A stretch of 64,000 bases of DNA from NCBI RefSeq assembly GCF_030848805.1, contig NC_092365.1:10857760-10921759 (forward strand), given 5' to 3'. The notes beneath the pieces are model-generated. The model was given only the letters and a program-made list of their open reading frames with translations, did not search any database and had not been told where the DNA came from. Within the stretch, counting starts at the first letter, position 1. Every line of letters begins with the position of its first letter. The DNA is from Temnothorax longispinosus (lineage: Eukaryota; Arthropoda; Insecta; Hymenoptera; Formicidae). The position numbers and the translations under genes are program-made. Positions 11,345-22,065 of the stretch are shown here, piece after piece.

Positions 11345-12151
11345 TCAATTATTCTCCGCGTCCCTATCCTTCCCTTCCTCAAATTGCTTTTCAAAATCCC
11401 TTCTTCCCTCAAAATTTCCTCCCTGTATAGTCTTTACGGCTTTCGCCCTCTCTATGGCCAACTTCAGCGAGGTAATCCCTTCTAGCTGAAGAGTACGTCC
11501 AATAAAACTATCCGTAATCGCGGAAATAAATTGCGCACACGCGATTTTTTCCCGAACCTCGTAGGGACATTCTGGGTAAGCGAGACGCGAAAGTCTTTCA
11601 AGTTCGGAGCCAAGCGTAGCCAGATCCTCTCCGAACTTCAGTTTCCGATTGGTAAACTGTGTATAATAATTGTGAAACAGATGTCCTTCTCCAAAGCGTA
11701 ATTCCAACTTAAACTTTAACTCCGCGTACTGCATATTTGCAGCGTCTTGTACGGTCTCGAGAACAACACGCGCTTTCCCTCTCAAGCTCGAAGCGAGAGT
11801 CACTGTTTTCATCACGTCACTCCAACCATTCGCGCGAGCGATTAAATCGAATTGAGCAAAGAATTCGCGCAGCGGTACCGTTCCGTCGAAAGTGTCGGGC
11901 TTAAACTTATATCCGAGCTCCGCGCGCACGTCATTTTCGCCCATAATCGCGCCCTGCGCCCCCGTACTCCCTCGCGCGTCGCTCACTTCCGAATTCGCGG
12001 CATAGGCCGTAGGGTCTGTACGCACATCACTCGTCCCCGGTAACGCGAAACGCGTCCCTGTATCCCTGAAAGCTCTATTACAGGAAAGACTTAAAGGGAT
12101 GCTAAAGCTAAGGACGAACTTCCTCGACGTCGGTAATGTCAACTCTGTCAA
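11345..12151 (-). pseudogene. gag: gypsy gag polyprotein (pol deleted)
   Basis: A 268-codon frame. From about residue 70 (MGENDV...) it has the character of a Ty3/gypsy gag: a capsid-like helical region with RANGWSD, LRGKARVVLE, LKFKLELRFG and a second helical stretch with GRTLQLEGITSLKLAIERA. No zinc knuckle, protease or RT follows; the reading frame stops and the element runs directly into its 3' LTR. The element is therefore an internally deleted, non-autonomous copy. The 5' LTR is not found upstream, so the copy is also truncated at that end. Confidence 0.7.
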
Positions 12152-12319
12152 CTAAAAGCAAAGGCCGAACTGATATTGGAGACCTCGCGTGGTGACAACG
12201 CGAAACTCCGGTTTCAGTGTTACCAACGAATTTCAGGTTCTATGAAGTGGTGTATGTCCGTACACGTACACAGCACTAAATTGCTCACACGGACGCATGG
12301 TAGAGAGACATATGCTATA

Positions 12320-12351
12320 GACGCGGCAACGCCGCGCGGCGTTGCCGCGTC
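12320..12351. repeat. Perfect 32-bp GC-rich palindrome
   Basis: The 16-bp arm GACGCGGCAACGCCGC is followed without spacer by its exact reverse complement. It lies in short non-coding sequence between the gypsy gag remnant and the next insertion. Confidence 0.9.
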
Positions 12352-12841
12352 TTGGATTCTTCAGCAATACGGCCTGAACCTGAAAATGCTTTCTGGCCGT
12401 CCGTAGCAGAAGGCAGTAACGTATCAAGGCTGATAAGCACCCGCTTTTTATAAATTGCATATATTCTTATGCACACATGTGCGTATATATATATAATATG
12501 TATCTAATTATTATGTGTATGTTTATAATTGTCTGATGACAAATAATAACAGTAGCACAATTGAGAATGTGAATTAGTATACATAGTATATATTGACGCG
12601 GGTACTTATTAGACTTGGCAATTTACTGCATCTCTTGCACCTCAAATAATTTTTTTCTTGTAATGTAAATGAATGATGTAAAACTATTTCAAAGGATCTA
12701 TCCATTCTTGATGGGGTAAAATAATAACTTCTATAACAAATGCAATAAATATTAAATTTATATAGTATTGATTTATATAACTAATTTTATTCTGTCTTTA
12801 TATAGAAAAATATACACTCAGTCTTAGCATCAGAGTAGAGG

Positions 12842-12910
12842 GTAACGCAGCTGATGAACAGTATAGATAACAAACTGAATAAAAATCTTAATTATTATAA
12901 CATAATGATA
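12842..12910. mobile_element. Left half of a split palindromic MITE
   Basis: ATAACAAACTGAATAAAAAT and neighbouring bases at 12866-12898 are the reverse complement of 17897-17935. The two halves are separated only by the gypsy insertion 12911-17892, so a single hairpin element existed before the insertion. Confidence 0.75.
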
Positions 12911-13137
12911 TGTAGGGCGCGGAGGAGAGAAAGATCTTAATCGTAAATAAAGAGAGTCAATGTGGCTTGCTCAACAGTTATTTTTAATCTGACAAAAACG
13001 GGAGAGACGCGAGAGTCCTTCGTCCGACGATCGTCAAACGTACTCCGTCGCTAGGCAATCTCGCCAAAAACAATTCATCTGTTACCGCGTTCTCGTCCGA
13101 ACGAGAAGACTCTGCGTCTGTCTCTTTTCTTACTACA
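12911..13137 (-). repeat. gypsy 3' LTR (227 bp)
   Basis: Direct repeat of 17666-17892. It differs at about four positions (near the GTCCGAACGAGAAGAC stretch and one C/T in a T-rich run). It carries an AATAAA near its left end on the plus strand. Confidence 0.92.
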
Positions 13138-13191
13138 TTTCGGCCATACTGACAATAGGCCGTCCCGGCCGTCTTACATTATCATTACAAT

Positions 13192-14010
13192 TTATATTTC
13201 TGAGTCGCTTTCCGATGAATCTTCTGTCTTCGATTTCTCGCGCCATGGTTTCATATTAGCCGCTTCCCACGTCCTTTGGTATGGTCTTTGTGACACTTGG
13301 CAGCCCTCAACATCAGCCACGATATAGCGATTATTTATTAATTTTTGGATAACGCGATATGGTCCTCTGTACGCTGGAGATAATTTACCGCCTGTAGTCT
13401 CAAAGTTTTTAACCATTATAAAATCGCCTTCAGAATATTCTCGCGCTACCTTTCGCCTTTTATTTACGTATTTCTCGTTATATTCGCTCGTCTTTTCAAT
13501 TTTCTCAGCCGCGCTAGCTCGCATTTTCACTAAATCTCTTACATTTTCATTCTGAATTTCTACGTATTCTTTTAACGCATCATACACATGTCCACGCTGA
13601 GATACACCAAACAGTAATCGACTAGGAGTCTCGCCTGTCGCTCGATTCACAGTATTATTCATAGCAAATTCTATTTCTCTTAACGATTTATGCCAATCTT
13701 TCCCGTCATACAATTTCCCTAAAGCCGGCGCTAAAATCCGATTATATCTCTCGACCTGTCCGTTAGCCTGAGGTGACGCAGTTGCAATCTTTACATGCTT
13801 TACATTAGTCTCATTCATAAACTCTTCGAATTCTTTTGACGTAAAGCTAGTTCCGCGGTCCGATATCAAAATCTTTGGCTTACTGTAAGCGTTAAAATAA
13901 TCCTTAAGACAACCAATTGTCTCGCGCGATGTCGTTGACTTAACCGCGTACAATTTTACAAATTTCGTGAATGCATCAACGACTAAAAATACATGTTTTT
14001 TTTTACGCAT
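13192..14010 (-). pseudogene. pol: gypsy integrase, core and C-terminal part
   Basis: The frame starts in the integrase core: VVDAFTKF holds the first catalytic Asp, ISDRGTSF the second, and ANGQVERYNR the catalytic Glu, giving an intact D,D-E triad. The C-terminal part contains FIMVKNF and YRGPYRVI, the GPY-type module of gypsy integrases, and an acidic tail ending DSSESDSEI. The frame overlaps the preceding pol frame by a few bases at a run of ten A residues on the coding strand (plus 13997-14006), so it is joined to it by a one-base indel. The first Met is not the natural start. Confidence 0.85.
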
Positions 14011-15349
14011 TTGCTCGATTTACCGGACCAAAATGATCAACATGTATCGTCGCAAAAGGCACATCCTCTTTAGGAATGTTATGCATAAATCCCTCGGTTT
14101 TTCCTGACGTTTTCGAAAAAGCGATACACTTCGTACAATTTTCAATATGATCGTGAACTTTATTCTTCATACTCGGAAACCAATAGGATTCTTGTAACAA
14201 TGCTAGCGTTTTCTCTATTCCGAAATGCCCGAAATCATTATGATATTTATGGAGTAAATCCTGCTCCATTGCTCGCGGAACAAAAAATAAAACTTGATCG
14301 CCTTTCTTGCGATACACAAGACCATTCCTTATTTCGTACAAACTATCTTGCTTTTTCTCTAAACGTGTCTTCAACTCTGTAATGACTGGATCTTGCATTT
14401 GACATACCGATAATTCGAACTCGAAAGTGTTAGGCTCAACTACTAAAATACCATTCGCCCTGCTCAATGCGTCCACATGTTGCATTCTTTTCCCCGGCCT
14501 GTGTTCCGTGGAATAATCATAATTCTGCAACTCAAGTGCCCAGCGCGCGATTCTCGGATTTATATCCTTTTTATTTAACGTCAAAACCAACGCGTTGCAA
14601 TCAGTAATTATTTGAAACGGAATACCTTGTAAATAAATGCGGAATCTTCTTAATGCGTATATTATCGCTAATGTCTCAAGCTCGTAACTATGATAGCGTG
14701 CTTCGACTTCCGTAGTTTTCTTAGAAAAATAAAAAATTGGATGGAATTTCTTATCTGACTTACGTTGAAGCAACACCGCGCCAAATCCCCGTGAACTCGC
14801 GTCGCAGTGTAGTTCTGTTTTGTCTCCCGGATTGTATATTGACAAAATCGGCATCGAGATTAATTTACTCTTTAATAGTTCGAACGCCTCTTTATGTTTT
14901 AAGCTGAATTCGAATGTAACTCTTTTTTTAACTAAATCATATAAAGATCCAGCAATTAACGAAAAATCTTTCACAAACTTCCTGAAATAGGAGCACAGTC
15001 CCTGAAAATTCTGTACGTCTCGGACACATTTAGGAGTCGGAAAATCTCTTACCGCCGCTATACCCGAATCATTCGGACGTATGTCTTTAGCCGATATTAC
15101 GTATCCTAAAAACTCGATTTCTTCGTACAAGAAGTGATACTTACTCAAACGCAACTCAAGCAGATTTTCTGTAAGTAACTGATAAATACATTCAAGTACC
15201 TCTAAATGCTCCTCTATAGTTCCGGTCGCAATAAGAATATCATCCATATATATTACAATTTTACCGTCTCTAATTAGTTTGTCCAAAGTTTCGTTAACGT
15301 GACGCTGAAATCGCATTGGCGCATTCTTCAACCCGAAAGGCATTTTCAC
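14003..15349 (-). pseudogene. pol: gypsy RT (C-terminal half), RNase H, integrase zinc domain
   Basis: Begins in the RT palm (KMPFGLKNAP) and contains the catalytic YMDD box near residue 35, then a connection and RNase H domain (LHCDASSRGFGAVLLQ; SYELETLAI; ITDCNALV; HVDALSR). The integrase HHCC zinc finger follows (H..DFGHFG ... CTKC). It ends shortly before the integrase core where a homopolymer indel shifts the frame. The N-terminal half of RT is in the adjoining frame at 15391-17331. Confidence 0.88.
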
Positions 15350-15390
15350 ATATTCAAACTGACCAAAAGGCGTAATAAAAGCCGTATATT

Positions 15391-17331
15391 TTATGCTTTT
15401 TTTTCAATAAATACATGATAGAATCCGTCCTTTAAGTCTAATGATGTAAAATAACGTTTACCCTCTACCGCGTCAATCTGTTCTTCTATTACCGGCATAG
15501 GAAAATTTTCTCGTGCCGTGATCTTATTTAAAGTGCGATAGTCTACACACATTCGTAAACTCTCGTCTTTCTTCCGTACTAATACGATTGGCGATGCGTA
15601 CTCTGAAGTGCTAGGACGAATTATGCCTCGCGCTAACAAGTCATCTAAAATAACGCGTAACTTCTTTTTCTCATCGATCGATAGTCTTCTAGGCGCAAAA
15701 TAAAAAGGCTGTTTCTCCTTTACATGTAATTTAAGTTCGGCTTTTATTTTCGGTTCCGACGGTCTCTCAGCTTGTAAATATCCCGCTCGAAATCTTTCTT
15801 TAAACTTATTTTTAATCGCATAAGGCAAATTCGGACTCACATCTAACGCATCAATTTCGTCACTGACCACCTCATCCGTTTCAATATTTAATATTTTACT
15901 TATTTTACTCGCGGTACTTTCATTATCTTTTTCGTCAGACCGTTTAGCTATCGTAAGATTTAATTGCTTTAATACGTCTCTTCCCAATAATATATCGCAT
16001 TTCATAGTGTGTTCAGGTACAACGCGTATTACCGCATCATTCGTCATAGCATCTTCGAGACCGATTTTTGCTACTACTACGCCCTTAATTTCTAATACGG
16101 AACCGTTTATACCTTCGTAATGCTCACTCTCTAACTGCGTAATCGAACCCGGCGGAACAAATTTAGCTTTAATTAAACTTATCGGACATGCAATATCAAG
16201 CTGCGAATTCGCGGAAAATTTACAGTCTACACCATTTGTATTTATCTGAATTTCCGCTCGCTTAAGATACTCGTTACCGCATTCGCACTGTACTGCCACG
16301 TTAGAAATCTGGGCCTCTGCTACTTTCTGGCTCGCTCTCGATGAAGATGTCGATGAAGATGTCGTCTGCTTCCTCTGGCTGCAGTCTCGAACCTGGTGAT
16401 CCGCCGATCCGCACTCAAAACACGAGCCTCGTTCTCTTCTCGGCTTGTCACAATTCTTCGCAAGATGCCCCGTCTTATTGCAGTTGTAGCACTTGTTTTC
16501 CCGTCGCTGTTCTGTCTCCTTCACTTTAGGCTGCTGCTTGTTATCTGGTTTGCTGACTATGTTCCCTCGTGCTGGACGATACTTATTTTCAGGCCGCAAC
16601 GTAATTTGCTCGAAAGCTTTCAGAAGATCCTCCTTCCTCTCAAAACGATGCATGCGTGCCTGGTTACACAGTTGCGTCTCCGGAATTCCGTCAACAATAA
16701 AATCTATTATTTTGTCTTCCTCGACAGGTACCCTGCTGGCCAGTATTACCTTATCGTAATAATAATCACTGAAAGATTCTTCATTTCGCCAGCTTCTCTT
16801 CTCAAATCGTCGACGCAACTCCATTTTCGTCGGCCGATGATCGAACATTCTCTTCATTTGATTCATTAATTCAGTCACCGGAATCTCCAAATGCTCCGGC
16901 TTCGAGCGAAACCATCTCAAGGCCTTCTGCTTCAATTTTATGCCTATTAGAATGCGCGTATTGTTGTCATCAAGATTATATGTAGTACGAATAAGCTCAA
17001 GCTGTTTTTGCCAGTTCCAAAACGCATCTTCCGATCTTGTGAATTCGCTCAGCAGTTCTCCAAGCGCAGCAACGGTAGGCCGCGGCGTCGAAAATGAGCC
17101 ATTATTCACAGGCGTAGATGTCGGTCTATTTCCGGCCAATCTATATCTTTCCTGACGTAAGTCTTCTAACTGCCGCTGCATATAGTCGTACTCGTGTCTC
17201 ATGCGCTCTAAGTCTCTAGCGAGATTCACCGCATTATCGTCTCTAGCGAGATTCACCGCATTATCCCTCTCGTTATCCCTCTCGTCCGGACTGCCTGGCC
17301 TCATCGTCTCCATTGGCAATTGTCTATCCAT
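15391..17331 (-). pseudogene. gag-pol: gypsy gag, protease and RT N-terminal half
   Basis: A 646-codon frame. Residues 80-240 resemble the gypsy capsid; two CCHC zinc knuckles follow (CYNCNKTGHLAKNC, CFECGSADHQVRDC). The protease region shows the flap and CDILLGRDVL motif, but where the active site D-T/S-G is expected the sequence reads LDIACPISLI. RT begins with YFAPRRLS, MCVDYRTLNK and SLDLKDGFYH, then stops at a run of eight A residues (plus 15397-15404) and continues in another frame. Upstream the frame is continuous with a SAP-domain frame except for one TAA codon. Confidence 0.88.
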
Positions 17332-17361
17332 TCCTCTTGCACCGTCGTCGGAATCCTCGTC

Positions 17362-17544
17362 TTAAGCCGCCGTCTGCCTTTCGTTCTCCTCCAAGTATAT
17401 TCTTCTAGCGACGTCTTTCCACGCTCCACTAGGATCGTGCTCAAAAAGCCTCTTGATCAGGGTCGCTTTATCACCAGTTTGAAGCAAACTCAGCCGCCTG
17501 AGAGTTGCCTTTAGCTGCGCGACTTTAAACTTATCATCCGCCAT
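17362..17544 (-). pseudogene. gag: SAP-domain N terminus of gypsy gag
   Basis: A 60-codon frame, MADDKFKVAQLKATLRRLSL..., with the helix-loop-helix spacing of a SAP motif (LKATLRRLSL-GDKATLIKRL), a DNA/chromatin-binding module. The ATG at 17544 and the gag ATG at 17331 are in the same frame (213 bp apart), and only the TAA at 17362-17364 separates them. The intervening codons are acidic (DEDSDDGARG), typical of a linker, so the original gag very likely began here. The stop is either a mutation or a read-through site. Confidence 0.75.
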
Positions 17545-17646
17545 AACTCACACGGATTTTCACATAACACCGCACTATTTCTTAATTGCGTTGATCACAA
17601 CACACGCTAACGAACTCACAACCACGGACGGTCCGATCGCGAGTCA

Positions 17647-17665
17647 GAATCCCACTTCTGAAAAA
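17647..17665 (-). promoter_or_regulatory. Primer-binding site, tRNA-Leu-like
   Basis: Directly inside the 5' LTR the minus strand reads TTTTTCAGAAGTGGGATTC. TCAGAAGTGGGATTC is complementary to the region just inside the 3' end of insect tRNA-Leu. The first bases do not match the CCA end, so priming may use an offset site. Confidence 0.55.
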
Positions 17666-17892
17666 TGTAGGGCGCGGAGGAGAGAAAGATCTTAATCGTA
17701 AATAAAGAGAGTCAATGTGGCTTGCTCAACAGTTATTTTTAATCTGACAAAAACGGGAGAGACGCGAGAGTCCTTCGTCCGACGATCGTCAAACGTACTC
17801 CGTCGCTAGGCAATCTCGCCAAAAACAATTCATCTGTTACCGCGTTCTCGTCCGAATAAAAAGACTCTGCGTCTGTCTTTTTTCTTACTACA
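17666..17892 (-). repeat. gypsy 5' LTR (227 bp)
   Basis: Upstream LTR of the minus-strand element, directly repeated at 12911-13137. Its outer end borders the GATA target duplication. Confidence 0.92.
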
Positions 17893-17945
17893 GATATTAA
17901 TAATTAAGATTTTTATTCAGTTTGTTAATTATCTATAACTGCATA
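17893..17945. mobile_element. Right half of a split palindromic MITE
   Basis: Partner of 12842-12910; the sequence TTTTTATTCAGTTTGTTA is the inverse of the left half. The gypsy insertion separates them. Confidence 0.75.
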
Positions 17946-19779
17946 ACGTGCAGTTTACGCCGAAGCGGCTGTGTTAACGCGAGCGATATGTTTCGTCGAC
18001 GGATGATTAGCTAATTATGATTGTATACAGAATACTGGATATTTGCGTAAAATATCGTTGCCTCGCGAATAAAGTCGAAGGACCGTCGAGAAAAGGAAGC
18101 TCGCGGTGCTTTCATTTCCCTTCCGAGTGCGCTTCAATCTTTTATCCGTTTTCGCCCTCGTCTTCGTTTCCATTGTTAGTATGCGACAGCCGTTACTGCA
18201 CTCCATGAAGAGTATCATTGCTTTGTCGAATAATACATAAGCAAAAGAGATGTCTTTCCTTGTGCTTAGAAATCCAAACAGATTTGATTTCGAGAATCAT
18301 AAAGAAATTGTATTGTGTTACTTTCTTTTCATCGCGGCGAGTACTTAATCGTTTTTATACATTTATAGTTTACAAGTATATACATAGTACTTACAAGTAT
18401 ATAGTACATACAAGTATATACATAGTACTTGAAAAGAAAAAAAAGGTGATCGTCGCGTTTTTTTTTCACAGAGACGGGGGCAAACGTGTAACTGTGTTCA
18501 CGTTGCCCGACTAAATCAAACTCGGATGCTACAAGTATTTAGTTTTTATCCATCGGGACTTTAGGATGCCGCGAATGCTGATATCAAGAATAATTATGAT
18601 TTATCTTAGTGGAGTCTTTTCGGTTTAGAAACGAAGACGATGACGATCAAACGAACGCTTTCGTTCTTGTCCCAAAATTGTTTTCGTTTTCTTTTGTAGC
18701 GAACGTTTCGAGGAATTTGTTTACGACGGTTCGTTAGCATATGTCTCGCGGTAATTAACGATTATACGGAGCCGTCATATTTTCCACAACGCGTCGGGAA
18801 AAAATTGAATGGTTTCTGTATGTATTCAGAGAATGTTGATTCATCATATTATTCTTTCAAACTTGCTTCCTCCTTTTAAAAATTTACACCAAGAGAAACT
18901 TTTGTTACATATTACTTTATATTGATTTTTTTAACATCTTTATTTTTTAAAAAGGAAACGAAAACCGTAGAAAAAAATTATTAAACTTATCTTTATCGTG
19001 TTGGAAATTCATTCAATTTTATCGCTACGTGTCTCAACTTCTCTTGTTAAAAACAAAAACTAATTTATAGCTTTATGATGTTACATATAATTGTTAAATT
19101 TCAGTTTTGTCAGATGCGATTTGTGCGAGCTTATTTCGTGGAGCAAATATTTTGTTGCGTTTTCGAGAAAGTGTTTATCCGATCATTAGCGAAGCGACGC
19201 AATGCATTTATATTCGATCACGAGGGACTATGCGCAAATTTTCGCATTGTTTGCGGATTTTATAACTTTATTGACAAATATAAGATCTAAGATCTTTCGC
19301 ATAACTGATTTACGATTAAACTTGCGCTTTATTGAGGCTCAGATGTACACCCGTCTGTATCACGTCAATAAAAATCTGGCAGCAAAACGTGTATGAATTT
19401 ATTCGTTTAGTAAAGGATGCGCGTTGACCTTAGAAGCGCACGTTGGAATTTCATCCCGAGGGAAAAAACTTTGTCACGTTTTTTTAATCTTTTTGATTCT
19501 CAAAATAAATTCTTCGTGTATATTTTTTTGTGCTCATAATATTATTTGATTTTTGTAGATTAATTTTCTTTTCATGAAATATATTTTGGCAACTATGCCG
19601 TCTATAGAAAGAAATCTGTCGGACCTGTGCTAACTCGGACCACGTGCGTTTCTGGCGTTTAGATATTAGTGAAATTCGGTTAGTGATTGAATTCTCTTAA
19701 AAAACAAAAAAATGACCTGTCTCGTTTTTTGATAGAAATTCGATAGAAATTCGATAGAGATGCTAAATACTAATTTATT
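17946..19779. other. Gene-free stretch
   Basis: No coding region is supported: the short frames (for example 19075-19290) show no domain, signal peptide or codon bias. A small cluster of TACAAGTATATACATAGTAC repeats lies at 18370-18430. Nothing else is recognisable. Confidence 0.5.
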
Positions 19780-19901
19780 AGGTGCGTTCGGGAAGACGCT
19801 ATTAGTGCTATTTGTTTATTTTATCCTTGTTTTACACCTGATGAGCGATAAAGATAGAATGATGCAATAGCGCTAATAGCGCGCTTCGCGAACGCAGCCA
19901 T
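19780..19901. mobile_element. Palindromic MITE
   Basis: GGTGCGTTCGGGAAGACGCT at the left corresponds inverted to GCGCGCTTCGCGAACGCAGCC at the right, with further pairing at CTATTAGTGCTA/ATAGCGCTAATAG. About 120 bp. Confidence 0.7.
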
Positions 19902-20016
19902 TGTGTTATAAATTCGACGTTCGCTTTTCGCGTGAGACTGGCATCGGCTTCCTATCTCGCTAAACGGGCCTTTTTCAGTCGGATACGTTTCTTTCATTAT
20001 AATATAGATAGTCGGA

Positions 20017-21976
20017 GAGCTGACGACGAATTTAGGGAATGTATTTTAGGCAAGTTAAAATAACAAAAAAATAATATTTTATTAATTGGTGAATCTAGAA
20101 TCTTAAGTCAGGCAGAGGGTTTGCGGTTATTTCGCTACTGCGCAACCTATGACATTTGCAAAAAAATAAATCAAAAAAATATCTTTTAGGCAACTTGAAA
20201 TTTGTTTAATCTCTAATTTTAGCATCTATTTAACCCAGAAATAAAAATCCCAGACTATTTTATGGGTTTTAAAGTATAACCTGACCCCCCCGAATATATT
20301 TAATAATTATACCTCAAAAATATACTTTAGGCATTCTGAAATTTTTATAGCATGTTTATTAAATAATATTAAAAATACGTGTAAATCGCCAGACGAATTA
20401 AACGGTTTTTAATAATTCCCTGACGCGAATAAAGATTTAAAATGAATGCGACAAAAAAGTCTTATGCGTAGCCATAAGTGCGAGAGAGATAGTTAAGGAC
20501 CTAAGATTTATGCATTTAAAAATGCCTGATTATGCGTAAACTATAAAGTAAAAGAAACTTTTACTTAGTTTTTAGTCATTGAAGTCGTAGATAACGGTCG
20601 ACGCGGAGATAAATAATTTGTTATTTGCAGTTAGGGGCGAGCAACAAAATCGTAAGTTGCATATTCTGGTAGGGCACGGTCCACAGAATATTTAAATAAC
20701 AAAAAGACCCGAGCAACAAATTCTTTTAGTTAGTTTTTAGCCATCGAAGTCGTAGGTAACGGTCGACGCGGAGATAAATAATTTGTTTATTTGCAGTTAG
20801 GGACGAGCAACAAAATCATACGTTGCATATTCTGGTAGGACACGGTCTATAGAATATTTAAATAACAAAAAGACCCGGAGCAAATAGATCCGGACTAGAG
20901 CAACAAATTAGCACGTAAATAGCACTAAATTTTTTAATAAATGCGGATTTTTTTTTGCGATGGTGGGGGGAGGGGCTAACTTGATAGAGGTAGTTTAATC
21001 ACAGTTAATCGATATATATTCAAATTTGAATCTAGTGAATTCTGGTCAACACTTCTGTACCTTCATTTTTCTATAAGTTAAGTTACTATTAGGTATTGCT
21101 TGTGTTGTATCTCAAGAGATACTTTTAGTTTATTTTATGTTCTTCATTTCATTAATTAAATTTTATAACAATTATAACTCACGTTAGAAAACTGTTTCAT
21201 GCATATTTCATACTTAAATTTAATTTTTTTTTATTTAATAAACTGCCTCTATAGATGGATTATTGTATCTGTATTTTGATTTCTTATTTCCCTTGACTCT
21301 CAATGTACTCATTAAACTCCATCTCTACTGCTAGACAGTGGTTTGTCCCAAAGCAATAATGGTATTTAAAGTACATACTATATAAGAAACAAGATCATAC
21401 ACACTAAAATTCAGCTTATTTTAGACCGCATAATTTTGCATAATTTCAATAAAATTTCACGCATAATCAAGCATTTTTAAATGCATAAATCTTAGGTCCT
21501 TAACTATCTCTCTCGCACTTATGGCTACGCATAAGACTTTTTTGTCGCATTCATTTTAAATCTTTATTCGCGTCAGGGAATTATTAAAAACCGTTTAATT
21601 CGTCTGGCGATTTACACGTATTTTTAATATTATTTAATAAACATGCTATAAAAATTTCAGAATGCCTAAAGTATATTTTTGAGGTATAATTAAATATATT
21701 CGGGGGGGTCAGGTTACACTTTAAAACCCAAAAAATAGTCTGGGATTTTTATTTCTGGGTTAAATAGATGCTAAAATTAAAGATTAAACAAATTTCAAGT
21801 TGCCTAAAAAATATTTTTTTGATTTATTTTTTTGCAAATGTCATAGGTTGCGCAGTAGCGAAATAACCGCAAACCCTCTGCCTGACTCAGGATTCTAGAT
21901 TCACCAATTAATAAAATATTATTTTTTTGTTATTTTAACTTGCCTAAAATACATTCCCTAAATTCGTCGTCAGCTC
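20017..21976. mobile_element. Fold-back element with about 500-bp inverted arms
   Basis: The arm beginning GAGCTGACGACGAATTTAGG at 20017 runs about 520 bp and returns inverted at about 21460-21976, with only scattered differences and small indels. Between the arms is a direct repeat of about 165 bp (units at about 20565 and 20730) containing GTCGACGCGGAGATAAATAA, then AT-rich DNA. There is no open frame of useful length. The structure is that of a non-autonomous fold-back or long-TIR DNA transposon. Confidence 0.85.
20560..20885. repeat. Direct repeat, about 165 bp x2
   Basis: Two successive copies of a unit including CGGTCGACGCGGAGATAAAT, CAGTTAGGG.CGAGCAACAAA and ATATTTAAATAACAAAAAGA. They lie inside the long fold-back element. 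Confidence 0.85.
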
Positions 21977-22065
21977 TTGGACTAAGAGAGGAGAAGAAGC
22001 TATACAGATAGGTAGACATACATTTTGTACGACAATAACGGGGGTCTATCGTTTGTATAATACGA

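Larger units (their letters stand above)
12911..17892 (-). mobile_element. Ty3/gypsy LTR retrotransposon, nearly complete
   Basis: Two 227-bp LTRs (12911-13137 and 17666-17892) begin TGTAG and end CTACA in plus-strand reading and differ by about four bases by eye. The element is flanked by a 4-bp target duplication GATA (12907-12910 and 17893-17896), typical of this group. On the minus strand the order is 5' LTR, primer site, SAP/gag, protease, RT, RNase H, integrase, 3' LTR. Coding is interrupted by one in-frame stop and two small frameshifts. The element is young by LTR similarity and probably recently active. Confidence 0.92.

Noticed and set aside
10600..11489. Several overlapping 120-175 codon frames on both strands
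   Set aside because: They overlap in opposite strands within the gypsy LTR and 3' internal region and show no domain; treated as shadows.
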